Assembly: GCA_016710365.1 (NCBI GenBank)
Contig: JADJVW010000060.1
Location: forward strand, 1-64,000
Source of the DNA: Candidatus Caldilinea saccharophila
Lineage (GTDB): Bacteria; Chloroflexota; Anaerolineae; Caldilineales; Caldilineaceae
Reading direction: 5' to 3'
Length of the DNA stretch: 64,000 nt
Shown here: piece by piece, positions 20,315 through 30,831 of the stretch
How positions within the stretch are numbered: position 1 is the stretch's first letter
Layout: the number at the start of each line of letters is the position of its first letter
Program-made: the position numbers and the translations under genes
The notes under the pieces: generated by a model
Databases searched by the model: none
What the model was told of the DNA's origin: nothing
What the model saw: the letters and a program-made list of their open reading frames with translations, nothing else

Positions 20315-22454
20315 AGACGCGGGTCTCCTCGCTGGGTAAGATGAGGCGATCATGATTGACGGGCGCCGTGACGTGCACCCGCGTGCCTGCACCGGGCGCG
20401 GTGTCGATGATGCAATGGCCACCTAGAAGCAGCGCTCGTTCGCGCATCCCCACGACGCCCCACCCAACCATCGGCTGGCCGGCGAGGCGGCTGGGCAACG
20501 TTGGGTCAAACCCGCACCCATTGTCAGCGACTTCCAGTTCGACCTGCTCGTCACCCACTTTGAGACAGACGCTGACCTGTGTGGCTTGCGTGTGTTTGGC
20601 AACGTTGGTCAGCGACTCCTGTGCGATGCGGTAGAGCACAGTCCGGTAATTGGGCGGCAGGCGGCTGTCGTCGCCCTCAACGCGGAAGGTGGCGTCGATG
20701 TCACGCCGCCGCGCGTAGCTCTGCACGTACCAGCGCAACGCCGCCGCCAATCCCAGTTCGTCAAGCTGCGGCGGACGCAAATCGCTGATGATGTGGTGGA
20801 GTTCGCCGAGTGCGTTCTGCGCAAAGGAACGCAGTTCACGCACCTGGTTCACTAGCGGCGCCAGGGTCGGATCGCACGCGGATTGGGCCAGTCGCGTCTC
20901 TACCCCGCGCAGACCCAGCCCCACCGCGGTCAGCGACTGGCCGGTGGCGTCGTGCAACTCGCGGGCGATGCGCTGGCGCTCAGACTCCTGCGCACTGACG
21001 ACCTGGCGCAACATCTCCCCCAGCACCTGTTCGTGACGCTGCGCTTCGGCGGTGAGCAGTGCGTTCTCGATCGAGACGCCCAATTGTTGCGCTACACCTG
21101 CCATCAGCGCCATTTCGGCCGGCGCCGGCCGGTAGCGGATCGGCGAAAGACGCACCAGCGCAATGCTGCCGTAGGCGTGATGATGCGCCGTCACCGGATA
21201 GCTGATCATGGTGGTGGGCGCGCCGTGGGCGCGACATTTGTGCTGAGGGTCGTTCGCCTCCGCCTCGACGTCAAACTGGATCACAGCACCGTCCGCGTGA
21301 CGGCACACCGCCAGCCCTTTCGATGCGCAAACGCGCCCGAGTTCGACGGCCTGGGCATAGATCGCGCTGTCGCCGTCGGCGTCGATCGCGTCAAAGCCTG
21401 TCACCCCCATCACCGCCTCGCTGCGCCCATCCCACCGGCTGATCAGCACCAACCCCGCGTCGGCAAAAGGCAGCGCCTCGATAATACGCGTCATCGCCTG
21501 CCACAACCGCGTTTCCAACCCATCAGGCATATCGAGCAGGTTGGAGACATCGAGCAGCAGAGAAAGTTTGTGCGCGGCCAGACGCAGCTCGTCGTTCATG
21601 GTCTCCATGGCGACCATCGTGCGGCGTTCGGCATCCAGTGCGCCTTGTTGCGCAATCATTCGCGCGTGATCGGCGCGTTCGAGGCGCCGATTATGCTCGA
21701 CGGCAAAGGCGTTCATCATGCGGATGAGAAAGACTGTCAACGCCACCGCCATCACCGCGCGGAAGAGCTGCACCGGGATGCCGAACCACAAGATAAATTG
21801 TTCGCTGCTTAGGTGAGCAGTCCACGGCAGCGCGCTGGGTTTCAGAAAGAGCTGGCCGACGACGCCGTAGAGCAGCAGCGCCGCGGCCGCGGAGACCATG
21901 TCTCGGCCAAATTGCGAGAGATCCATGAGGCGCAGCACGCGCTGTTCGCGCATCAATGCCCAGGCTGCCAGCGCCGCGCCAGGCATCGCCAATAAATAGC
22001 GCGCCAGGCCATCAGCAATCGCCACCGTTTCGAGAGGCGGCGTCTGGACGATGCGCGCATAGACGAGACTCACGCTGACCCAGAGCACCACCAACACGGC
22101 TACTGGCGCGTAGATGCGCCGGCGCGGTGTGGCAGCCGGCATCAGCAACTGGACGGCAAAACAGAGCAGCATCGCAAACGAAGCCACCAGCAGGAAAAGC
22201 CGGGCAAGCTCGGCGGGAAGGCTGGGCGCGTACTGGCGGGTTTCCAGCGCGATCCGCTCACCCATCTCGTACCATTCATGCGCACCGTGCAACAATCCAA
22301 AGGCTGCCATACAAGGAATCGCCCGCGCAAAGCGCAGCCGCGAGGTGTGGCGCGCAGTCAGCGCCAGCGCCAATCCCATCGTAAAAAAGGCGAGGCCATA
22401 GAAAAAATAAACGGCGATCATGTTGCGCATGAAGAAGTCGGTGATTGCCTGCAT
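20307..22454 (-). CDS. NarX/DegS-like membrane sensor histidine kinase with GAF domain
   Basis: The protein is 715 residues. About seven membrane helices occupy residues 10-245 (for example MIAVYFFYGLAFFTMGLALAL). A helical linker and a GAF domain (about 295-470) follow. Next comes the HisKA_3 dimerisation motif ESERQRIARELHDATGQS with the phosphoacceptor His, and the ATPase domain with LYRIAQESLTNVAKHTQA (N box) and VADNGCGFDP (G box). It should autophosphorylate and signal to the overlapping response regulator. The membrane-embedded N-terminus resembles sensors without a large periplasmic domain. The ligand is unknown; adjacency to the cytochrome/FeS/NrfD genes hints at a redox or respiratory signal. 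Confidence 0.9.
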   Translation of the reverse strand: MQAITDFFMRNMIAVYFFYGLAFFTMGLALALTARHTSRLRFARAIPCMAAFGLLHGAHEWYEMGERIALETRQYAPSLPAELARLFLLVASFAMLLCFAVQLLMPAATPRRRIYAPVAVLVVLWVSVSLVYARIVQTPPLETVAIADGLARYLLAMPGAALAAWALMREQRVLRLMDLSQFGRDMVSAAAALLLYGVVGQLFLKPSALPWTAHLSSEQFILWFGIPVQLFRAVMAVALTVFLIRMMNAFAVEHNRRLERADHARMIAQQGALDAERRTMVAMETMNDELRLAAHKLSLLLDVSNLLDMPDGLETRLWQAMTRIIEALPFADAGLVLISRWDGRSEAVMGVTGFDAIDADGDSAIYAQAVELGRVCASKGLAVCRHADGAVIQFDVEAEANDPQHKCRAHGAPTTMISYPVTAHHHAYGSIALVRLSPIRYRPAPAEMALMAGVAQQLGVSIENALLTAEAQRHEQVLGEMLRQVVSAQESERQRIARELHDATGQSLTAVGLGLRGVETRLAQSACDPTLAPLVNQVRELRSFAQNALGELHHIISDLRPPQLDELGLAAALRWYVQSYARRRDIDATFRVEGDDSRLPPNYRTVLYRIAQESLTNVAKHTQATQVSVCLKVGDEQVELEVADNGCGFDPTLPSRLAGQPMVGWGVVGMRERALLLGGHCIIDTAPGAGTRVHVTAPVNHDRLILPSEETRVYG

Positions 22455-22463
22455 GTGCGTGGC

Positions 22464-22925
22464 TTATCCTTCTGGACGCCTTCCTACCAATCCGGTGCTT
22501 TCCATTGTCATCACCAATTCGCCGGCCTGGTTCGTCACCTCGGTGCGCATTTTGACGGCGCCGCGGTCGGGTTTGCTCTGAGACGCGCGCGTTTCCAGTA
22601 CGACGATGCGCGCCGAAATCGTGTCTCCCGGCCGCACGGGGTGCAACCAGCGAATCTGTTCGACGCCGGGAGACCCCAGGCTGGCCGCGCGGCTCAGAAA
22701 ACTGTCGACCATCAGTCGCATGGTCAATGCACAGGTGTGCCAGCCGCTGGCGATCAGCCCGCCAAAGATCGATGCTTCCGCGGCCACCGGGTCGATATGA
22801 AAGGGCTGCGGGTCATATTCGCGGCCAAAGTCGAGAATCTCTTCCTCCGTCACGGTGCGGCTTCCCAATTCGAGGACAGCGCCCGGCTCGACGCTTTCAA
22901 AGAAATATTGGATCGTCGTCATCAT
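22464..22925 (-). CDS. MaoC-like hot-dog dehydratase
   Basis: The 153-residue product starts at ATG 22925 (AAAGG upstream; the next codon is also ATG). It contains the hydratase-2 signature around EYDPQPFHIDPVAA (Asp-x4-His) and FGGLIASGWHTCALTMRL, typical of single-domain MaoC (R)-enoyl-CoA hydratase-like proteins. The C-terminal strand-rich part (WLHPVRPGDTISARIVVLE) completes the hot-dog fold. Members hydrate enoyl-CoAs in fatty acid or side-chain degradation. There are no other acyl-CoA genes nearby, so the pathway is open. The same reading frame stays open far upstream, but that part is antisense of the mannosidase gene and is not part of this protein. Confidence 0.88.
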   Translation of the reverse strand: MMTTIQYFFESVEPGAVLELGSRTVTEEEILDFGREYDPQPFHIDPVAAEASIFGGLIASGWHTCALTMRLMVDSFLSRAASLGSPGVEQIRWLHPVRPGDTISARIVVLETRASQSKPDRGAVKMRTEVTNQAGELVMTMESTGLVGRRPEG

Positions 22926-23093
22926 GCAATGCCTTTCGGTGCTTTGCCAACGGGGTGTGGTGATTGTCCTAGTGTAACCCAACTCCTCAACTTCTGCTAT
23001 CATCTTCGATGTAATACAGAGACATCGTGGTCTGTGTAAGCTTCCTTCTGACAAGCCTAATGCTGAGCGATTTGAAAGGATAAGCTGTTTATT

Positions 23094-25568
23094 ATGTCGA
23101 AAACCGTCGTACACATGATCGGCCAGGCGCATCTCGACCCCGTCTGGCTGTGGCGCTGGACCGAGGGCCGCGCCGAGGCGTTGGGCACAAGCCAGTCCGC
23201 CGTCGACCGTCTGGCGGAATATCCAGACTTTCACTTCACACGCGGCGAGTCGCAGGTCTACGCCTGGATCGAGGCGGAAAATCCGGCGCTCTTTGCGCAG
23301 ATTCAGCAGTTGATCGCCGATGGGCGCTGGCATGTCGTCAACGGCATGGTGATCCAGCCCGACATGAACCTGCCCAGCGGCGAGTCTTTTGTGCGCCAGG
23401 TGCTGCTTGGCAAACGTTACATGCGCCAGCAACTTGGCGTCGAGCCCACTATCGCCTACTGCGTCGATTCGTTCGGTCACGCGGGCACGCTGCCGCAGAT
23501 CCTGCGTAAATGCGGCTTCGACGGCTTCGTCTTTATGCGCCCCGGCCCGCACGAGAAGGAGCTGCCCGCCAACGTCTTCTGGTGGCAGGGGCCGGACGGC
23601 AGCCGCATCCTCACCTTCCGCATTGCCGAGGCCTACACCACGCGCGGCGAGGAGCAGGAGGGACACATTCTGGCCGCGGTGGCCGCCAAGCCGGAGGTGC
23701 TCGACGCCACCATGTGCTTCTTTGGCGTGGGCAATCACGGCGGCGGGCCGACCAAGGCGCAGATCGAGAACATCATGGCGCTGGCGAAGAAACATGGCGA
23801 TGGAGAAACCGCGCTGGACATCCGCTTTAGCTGGCCGGACGCCTACTTTGACGCCATTCATGCGCAGGCGGCGGCGCTGCCTACCGTGGCCGACGAACTG
23901 CAATATCATGCGGTCGGCTGCTATTCGGTCAACAGCGCGCTCAAGCGCGCACATCGCCAGGCCGAGAACAGGCTGCTGCTGGCCGAGCGGCTGGGCGTCA
24001 TGGCCAGGCTGTGGGCGGACAAGCCCACGCCGCAGACCAAACTGGATGAACTGTGGCGCACGCTCGCCTTCAACCAGTTCCACGATACGCTGGGCGGCTC
24101 CTCGCTCAAGGTGGCCGAGGACGACGCCATCGCCGAACTCACCGGGCTGGCCGCGGCCGCCGAGATGCTGGCCGACGACGCCGGTCGCGCCATCGCCAGC
24201 CGTATCGACGCCAGCGGACCGGGCGCGACCGTGGTGTTCTTCAACCCGGCCGCTCAGTCGGCGACGACTTCCCTGGAATATGAACCGTGGACCGGCTGGG
24301 AGCACTGGGACGAGCGCGGCTGGGGGCTGGTGGACGATGAGGGGCAGCCGGTCCTCTATCAGGATATCGACCCCATCGAAGCGCTGAGCGAGCCAAAGGG
24401 CCGGATCCGTCGCCTGCTCTTCGCCACGACGCTGCCAGCCTGCGGCTATCGCCTTTTCCGCTTTGCGCCGGGGCTGCCGCGCGCGGATGCGCCCGTCAAC
24501 ACGCTGCGCGTGACGGAGACCGAGCTGGAAAACGAGCGGCTGCACATTCGCCTCGACCCGCAGAGCGGCGCTATCGTCTCCTGCCTTGACAAGCGCGCCG
24601 GGCTGGAGTTGGTGGGGCCGGGCGGCTGGAATGTGGGCGAGGTGATCGACGACCCCAGCGACACGTGGTCGCACGGGGTGCAGCGTTACGGTGCGGCGCT
24701 GGGAAGCTTTGGCGACGCCACCATCACCGTCGGCGAGCGCGGCCCGCTGCGCGTCTCGTTGCTGGTGGAACGCAGCTATGGCGCCAGCCGCTGGCAGCAG
24801 CAGATTCTGCTCGGCCGCGGCGAAAGTGCGATCACCATCCGCAACTGGCTGACGTGGCTGGAGCCGTGGCGGCTGGTCAAGCTGAGCTGCGATGTCAACA
24901 CGCCCGCGCCGCAGGCCGTGCACGACGTTCCCTTCGGCTGGCTGGAGCGCCCCTGCGACGGCCACGAAGTTCCCACACACATGTGGATGGATGTCAGCGG
25001 CCCGGCCGCGGAGGAGCGACAGATCGTCGGTCTGGGACTGCTCAACGACGGCAAGTATGGCTGCGACGTCAGCGGCAGCACGCTGCGGCTGACCGTGCTG
25101 CGCTGCGTACCCTACGCCTATCACGAGCCGCACCCCTTCGGCGCGCGCCAACGTTACGACTGGGTGGATCAGGGCAGCCAGGAATTCACCGTGGTTCTGC
25201 GCCCGCACGTGGGTGACTGGCGCGCAAGCGACATGGTGGCGCGCGCGCGGGCGCTCAACCAGCCGCCGCTGCCCGTCACCATGCACAGCCATCCCGGCGA
25301 CCTGCCGCGCCAGGCGGAGATGGCGTCGCTTGACAGCCGCGACGTCGAAGTGACCGCAATCAAAGCGGCGGAGGATGGTAACGGTTTCATCGTGCGCGTC
25401 GCCGATGTTCACGGCCGCGGCGCCGGCTTTACCCTGACCTGGCTGGGCCAGCCCTTTGCGCTGGAGGTGGCGCCCTTCGAGGTGGCGACGGTGCGGCTGA
25501 GCGAGCAGGCGGGTCAGTGGCGGATGCAGCAGTGCGACATGCTGGAGCGCACAGACGACTCCCTCTAA
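23094..25568 (+). CDS. Alpha-mannosidase, glycoside hydrolase family 38
   Basis: The 824-residue cytoplasmic enzyme (no signal peptide) removes alpha-mannosyl residues. The zinc site begins with His13 and Asp15 in QAHLDPVWLW. The catalytic nucleophile is Asp125 in AYCVDSFGHAG, and a further metal-site stretch is FFGVGNHGGGPT. The middle three-helix domain has AFNQFHDTLGGSS, and the long beta-sandwich C-terminus is typical of bacterial GH38. The length is close to the usual 800-1,000 residues. The gene stands alone, with a MaoC gene divergently upstream and a repeat cluster downstream. It may work with the GH1 glucosidase and the sugar transport locus in glycan use. Confidence 0.93.
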   Translation: MSKTVVHMIGQAHLDPVWLWRWTEGRAEALGTSQSAVDRLAEYPDFHFTRGESQVYAWIEAENPALFAQIQQLIADGRWHVVNGMVIQPDMNLPSGESFVRQVLLGKRYMRQQLGVEPTIAYCVDSFGHAGTLPQILRKCGFDGFVFMRPGPHEKELPANVFWWQGPDGSRILTFRIAEAYTTRGEEQEGHILAAVAAKPEVLDATMCFFGVGNHGGGPTKAQIENIMALAKKHGDGETALDIRFSWPDAYFDAIHAQAAALPTVADELQYHAVGCYSVNSALKRAHRQAENRLLLAERLGVMARLWADKPTPQTKLDELWRTLAFNQFHDTLGGSSLKVAEDDAIAELTGLAAAAEMLADDAGRAIASRIDASGPGATVVFFNPAAQSATTSLEYEPWTGWEHWDERGWGLVDDEGQPVLYQDIDPIEALSEPKGRIRRLLFATTLPACGYRLFRFAPGLPRADAPVNTLRVTETELENERLHIRLDPQSGAIVSCLDKRAGLELVGPGGWNVGEVIDDPSDTWSHGVQRYGAALGSFGDATITVGERGPLRVSLLVERSYGASRWQQQILLGRGESAITIRNWLTWLEPWRLVKLSCDVNTPAPQAVHDVPFGWLERPCDGHEVPTHMWMDVSGPAAEERQIVGLGLLNDGKYGCDVSGSTLRLTVLRCVPYAYHEPHPFGARQRYDWVDQGSQEFTVVLRPHVGDWRASDMVARARALNQPPLPVTMHSHPGDLPRQAEMASLDSRDVEVTAIKAAEDGNGFIVRVADVHGRGAGFTLTWLGQPFALEVAPFEVATVRLSEQAGQWRMQQCDMLERTDDSL

Positions 25569-25867
25569 AACCGAAACAATCCACAGATTTCACAGATAAA
25601 AAGCGGGGCGCGCTGTGCGAAAACAACTTTAACGCAGAGCCGCAAAGAGGCAGAGGCTTGCAGAGAAAAGCGGTTTTCATTGCTCGTTGTGCCCCAGCGG
25701 GGAATGGTCACTGCCTTGAAATCGGTCATTGCACAGGCTTTTTCAAAGTCTGTGCAATCTGTGTCATCTGTGGATAATCTGAGAAAGTCCAACGATAGTC
25801 GGCTCTGGCGGGCTTCCGCTGCCCCTCTTTGGTTTGATCCGCGTTGATCCGCCAAATCCGCGTGCTA
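25569..25867. repeat. Nested cluster of three hairpin-word repeats
   Basis: The left arm ATCCACAGATTTCACAG (from 25579) and right arm CTGTGTCATCTGTGGAT (near 25757-25773) form a CACAGAT-family pair. Inserted between them is a CGCAGAG-family arm (25631-25672) without its partner. Beyond lies an ATCCGCG-family arm (25835-25864), also unpaired. The cluster fills the convergent space between the mannosidase and purA stop codons; no gene is seen. Confidence 0.7.
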
Positions 25868-25871
25868 TGTT

Positions 25872-27143
<1,272 letters not shown>

Positions 27144-27193
27144 GGCGGTTTCTCCCCTCTAGGTAAATGATTTCAAAAGATTTGGGTTTTCTA

Positions 27194-27944
27194 TTACTTC
27201 GCCGATTCCCCACCGTCCACCGTGAGCACGGCGCCGGTGACGAACGACGCCTCGTCCGAACAGAGAAACTGCGGCGCGGGCGATGTCATCGGGTTCGGCA
27301 AGCCGGCCGAGCGGAATCAGCGGCAACTGCGCCTCAAAAAATTCTGCCGGCATCGCGTCGAAGGCTGCGGTGTGGATCAGGCCGGGACGGATGACGTTGG
27401 AGCGGATGCCGTAGGGCGCCAGTTCGATGGCAAGCCGCCGGCTGAAAGCTTCCAGCGCCGCCTTGCTCGTCACATAGGCGATGTCGTCGAATTCGCCCAC
27501 GACGACGCCGATGCTGCTGATGTGCAGCACACAGCCGCGCGTCTCGATCAGGTTGGCGCGCGCCGCCTGCACCAGACCAAACGCCGCGTCCAGATTGACC
27601 GAGAGCACCTGCCGCCACAATTCGCTCGTCATCTCGTCGAGATCGAGGCCGGCCGAAATCGCAGCGTTGTTCACCAGGATATCCAGCCGGCCGAAGTGTT
27701 GGCCCACCTGGCGCACGATATTGGCAGCTTCGCTGGCGACATCGCCGCGAATCGGCAGCGCCTCATAGCCTGCCGCGCGCAGGGCGTCGGCGTGTTTCTG
27801 CACGACATGGCCGCGGCGCCCGCTGATCGCAACTGCCGCGCCTTCAGCCGCCAGACGCGCGGCAATAGCCGCGCCAATCCCCGTGCCGCCGCCGGTGACG
27901 AGGGCGACCTTGCCTGTAAATCTACGTTGCATCTCGGTGGACAC
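27194..27944 (-). CDS. Short-chain dehydrogenase/reductase (frameshift near C-terminus)
   Basis: The classical SDR has the cofactor motif VTGGGTGIGAAI (residues 16-27), NNAA, a catalytic Ser in LHISSIGVV and the YxxxK pair in IAYVTSKAALE. After DDIARAAV the frame drifts; the neighbouring frame reads FLCSDEASFVTGAVLTVDGG and stops at 27194, which is the conserved SDR tail. One indel near 27255 is therefore assumed. The corrected length of about 250 residues is normal. It starts 17 bases downstream of the guaB stop and precedes purA. The alcohol or ketone substrate cannot be predicted. Confidence 0.85.
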
Positions 27945-27961
27945 CTTCTGCTCCTGTCAGG

Positions 27962-29521
27962 TCAACCCCTACCAATCGACAACTGGTAATTGGGCGCCTC
28001 TTTGGTGATGATAATGCTGTGCGGATGGCTTTCCTGGAAGCTGGCGCGGCTGATGCGCTGAAAGCGCGCCTTGGCCCACAACTCGTGCAGATCGGCCGCG
28101 CCGACGTAGCCCATGCCGCTGCGCAGCCCGCCCATCAACTGAAAGACAAAATCCTTGAGCAGCCCCTTATACGGCACCTGCCCCTCGATGCCTTCGGGCA
28201 CGCTCTTGCCGCTGATGTCGGGGCTGGCCGAATCGCTCTGCGCGGTCTGGTAGCGATCGCTGGCGCGACCTCTCATGGCGCTCATGCTGCCCATGCCGCG
28301 GTACTCCTTGAACGAACGCCCCTCGCGGATCACGATTTCGCCGGGCGATTCCTGCATGCCGGCCAGCAAGCTGCCCAACATGACTGCCGCGGCGCCGGCG
28401 GCCAGCGCTTTGGTGATGTCACCGCTGTAGCGAATGCCGCCGTCGGCCACCACGGTCACGCCATAGTCGCGCGCCGCGTCCGCGCACAACAGCACCGCGG
28501 TCAACTGTGGCATCCCGGCCCCGGCCACCACGCGCGTCGTACAGATGGAGCCGGCGCCCACGCCGATTTTCACGACCGAAGCGCCGGCGCCGGCGAGGTC
28601 GCGCACACCCTCACGCGTTACCACGTTGCCGGCGAGGATGGGAATATCGCCAAAGCGGCGCCGCAGCGCGCGGATCGTATCGACGACGCCTTTGCTGTGG
28701 CCGTGGGCCGTGTCGATGGCGATCGCATCCACGCCCGCCTCGATCACTGCTTCGGCGCGTTGGACGCCCTGCTCGCCCACGCCGACAGCCGCGGCGACTA
28801 GCAGCCGGCCGCGATCATCCTTGGCCGCATGTGGATAATCCAGCTTCTTGAGGATATCTTTGTAGGTGATCAGACCGCGCAGATGCCCGGCGTCGTCGAC
28901 CAGCGGCAGCTTTTCGATGCGATAGCGATGCAGGATCTCTTGCGCTTCCGCCAAGGTTGTGCCCAGCGGCGCGGTCACCAGCTTCTCGGCGACCATATAT
29001 TCGCTGATCGGCCGCGCATCGTCGGTGGCAAACCGCACGTCGCGGTTGGTCAAAATGCCGACCAGGCGGCCGCCAGCATTGGTAATCGGCACGCCGCTGA
29101 TCTTGTACTTTGCCATCAACTGCTCGGCCTCGCGCAACGTGGCTTCAGGCGGCAGCGTGATCGGGTCAACGATCATGCCGCTTTCGCTGCGTTTGACTTT
29201 GTCGACCTCGGCCGCCTGCTCTGCGACCGTCAGATTGCGATGAATGACGCCCAACCCACCCTGGCGCGCCAGGGCAATCGCCAGCTCGCTTTCCGTCACA
29301 GTATCCATCGCCGCGCTAAGGACCGGGATGTGCAGCCGCAACTGGGGATGCAGCATGGTGCTGAGATCGACTTGATTGGGCAAAGTCTCGGTGTAACCGG
29401 GAATCAACAACACATCGTCGAAGGTCAATGCCTCTACTTCGAGCCGTGCGAGCGTCTCGTCCACGGAATGCACGCCGTTGCGTACGTTTTCCATCCATAC
29501 GGGCTGGGTCGATATAGTCAC
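27962..29521 (-). CDS. guaB: IMP dehydrogenase
   Basis: The protein is about 519 residues from GTG 29521, chosen because GGGAGG lies 6 bases upstream. It oxidises IMP to XMP with NAD, the committed step to GMP. The catalytic loop GAGSICTTRVVAGAG contains the active-site Cys. AMDTVTESELAIALARQGG and GNVVTREGVRDL are conserved TIM-barrel blocks. Two CBS domains (about residues 100-220: TLREAEQLMAKYKISGVP and TLAEAQEILHRYRIEKLP) sit in the usual insertion. EYRGMGSMSAM and the C-terminal LMGGLRSGMGYVG are typical. The purA gene lies downstream on the same strand. Confidence 0.95.
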   Translation of the reverse strand: MTISTQPVWMENVRNGVHSVDETLARLEVEALTFDDVLLIPGYTETLPNQVDLSTMLHPQLRLHIPVLSAAMDTVTESELAIALARQGGLGVIHRNLTVAEQAAEVDKVKRSESGMIVDPITLPPEATLREAEQLMAKYKISGVPITNAGGRLVGILTNRDVRFATDDARPISEYMVAEKLVTAPLGTTLAEAQEILHRYRIEKLPLVDDAGHLRGLITYKDILKKLDYPHAAKDDRGRLLVAAAVGVGEQGVQRAEAVIEAGVDAIAIDTAHGHSKGVVDTIRALRRRFGDIPILAGNVVTREGVRDLAGAGASVVKIGVGAGSICTTRVVAGAGMPQLTAVLLCADAARDYGVTVVADGGIRYSGDITKALAAGAAAVMLGSLLAGMQESPGEIVIREGRSFKEYRGMGSMSAMRGRASDRYQTAQSDSASPDISGKSVPEGIEGQVPYKGLLKDFVFQLMGGLRSGMGYVGAADLHELWAKARFQRISRASFQESHPHSIIITKEAPNYQLSIGRG

Positions 29522-29723
29522 AGAATGCCTCCCTTGGAATCGAACCTGTCGTAAGGCCATTCTATCACCGCGAGAAGAACACAGCCAAGCAGCAGAGATG
29601 CTCAGGGCGCGTCCCGCATATCAACGCACACCGCCGATCTCGCCGCCTCATGGTATGCTGGAACAACTTTCCGGCCTGAAGCCAGCTTCAATTTCAATCA
29701 AATCAAACGCACAGGGGTGACTC

Positions 29724-30699
29724 ATGCAATACCGTAAATTGGGCGACACTGGTCTTGAAGTCTCGGCCGTTGGCTTTGGCGCCTGGGCGATCGGCGGCAG
29801 TTGGGGGCCGCAGAACGAACAGGACTCGCTGGCCGCCTTGCACCGCGCCATCGATCTCGGCGTCAACTTCATCGACACCGCGGCCGGCTACGGCGACGGC
29901 AAGAGCGAGCGGCTGATCGGCCAGGTGCTGAAAGCGCGCCGCGAGACCGTCTACGTCGCCACCAAGACGCCGCCGCTGCCCGGCAATTGGCCGCCCAGCC
30001 CCTACGACCGCGTGGAAGATCGCTACCCAGAGCGCTATTTGCGCGAGAGCGTCGAGGAGCGGCTGCGCAACTTGCAGACCGAGCGCATCGACCTGCTGCA
30101 ACTGCACACCTGGACGCGGGCGTGGAACAAGGACCCGCGGCCCTTCGAGACGCTGCGCAAATTGCAAGCCGAAGGCAAAGATCGGCGCGGTGGGCGTCTC
30201 CACGCCGGAGCAGGATCAGAACAGCGTCATTGATCTGATGCAGCAGGGTTATGTCGATGCGGTGCAGGTGATCTACAACATCTTCGAGCAGGAGCCGGCC
30301 GCCGAACTGCTGCCGACCGCCGAGGAGTATGGCGTCGGCATCCTGGTGCGTGTGGTCTTTGATGAGGGCGTGCTGACCGGCAAGTATACCGCCGACACGC
30401 GCTTTGCCGCCGACGACTTCCGCAACAACTACTTTGCCGGCGACCGCCTGGCGCGTGCGGTGGCGCGCGTCGACAAGATCAAGGAGGACGTGGCGCCCTA
30501 TGCGCTGTCGATGCCGCAGGCGGCGCTGCAATTTGCGCTGGCGCATCCAGGTGTGAGCACCGTGATCCCCGGCATTCGCAGCGTCTATCAGGCCGAGGCC
30601 AACGCCGCAGCCGCCGACGCCGACCCGCTGCCCCAAGCGCTGCTGGAGAAATTGCGCCAGCACGCCTGGATGCGCGGTTTCTGGTATGGAGGAAAATAG
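29724..30699 (+). CDS. Aldo/keto reductase (frameshifted)
   Basis: The NADPH-dependent AKR of about 325 residues is in two frames joined near 30180, where GGCAAAGATCGG has one A too many; GGCAAGATCGGC would read KIGAVGVSTPEQ. The catalytic tetrad is present: Asp in VNFIDTAAGYGDG, Tyr in the same block, Lys in VYVATKTPP and His in DLLQLHTW. The cofactor-binding C-terminal part has ALAHPGVSTVIPGIRSV. It is likely a monocistronic gene; a strong hairpin follows at 30713. AKRs of this type (often called oxidoreductase YajO/YhdN-like) reduce sugars and aldehydes; the substrate is unknown. Confidence 0.88.
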
Positions 30700-30712
30700 C
30701 TGAGCCCAGGCA

Positions 30713-30750
30713 GGTGGGCTGGCAGATCAACCGGTGCTGCCAGCCCACCC
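30713..30750. terminator. Stem-loop between convergent genes
   Basis: GGTGGGCTGGCAG (30713-30725) and CTGCCAGCCCACC (30738-30750) form a perfect 13-bp stem with a 12-base loop, 14 bases after the aldo/keto reductase stop. There is no U tract, so termination is plausible but may need other factors. Confidence 0.6.
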
Positions 30751-30831
30751 CCGGTGATAGCAAATGCTTTGGCCTAAATCCGGCTTTGCTGTGCGGCAGG
30801 CGGCTCAATGAGATAATGGCGATTGGTCACG

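Noticed and set aside
22926..25412. Long minus-strand open frame over the mannosidase gene, continuous with the MaoC frame
   Set aside because: It is the antisense of a clear GH38 gene; the long openness comes from high GC and codon bias. Only the last 153 codons encode a known protein.
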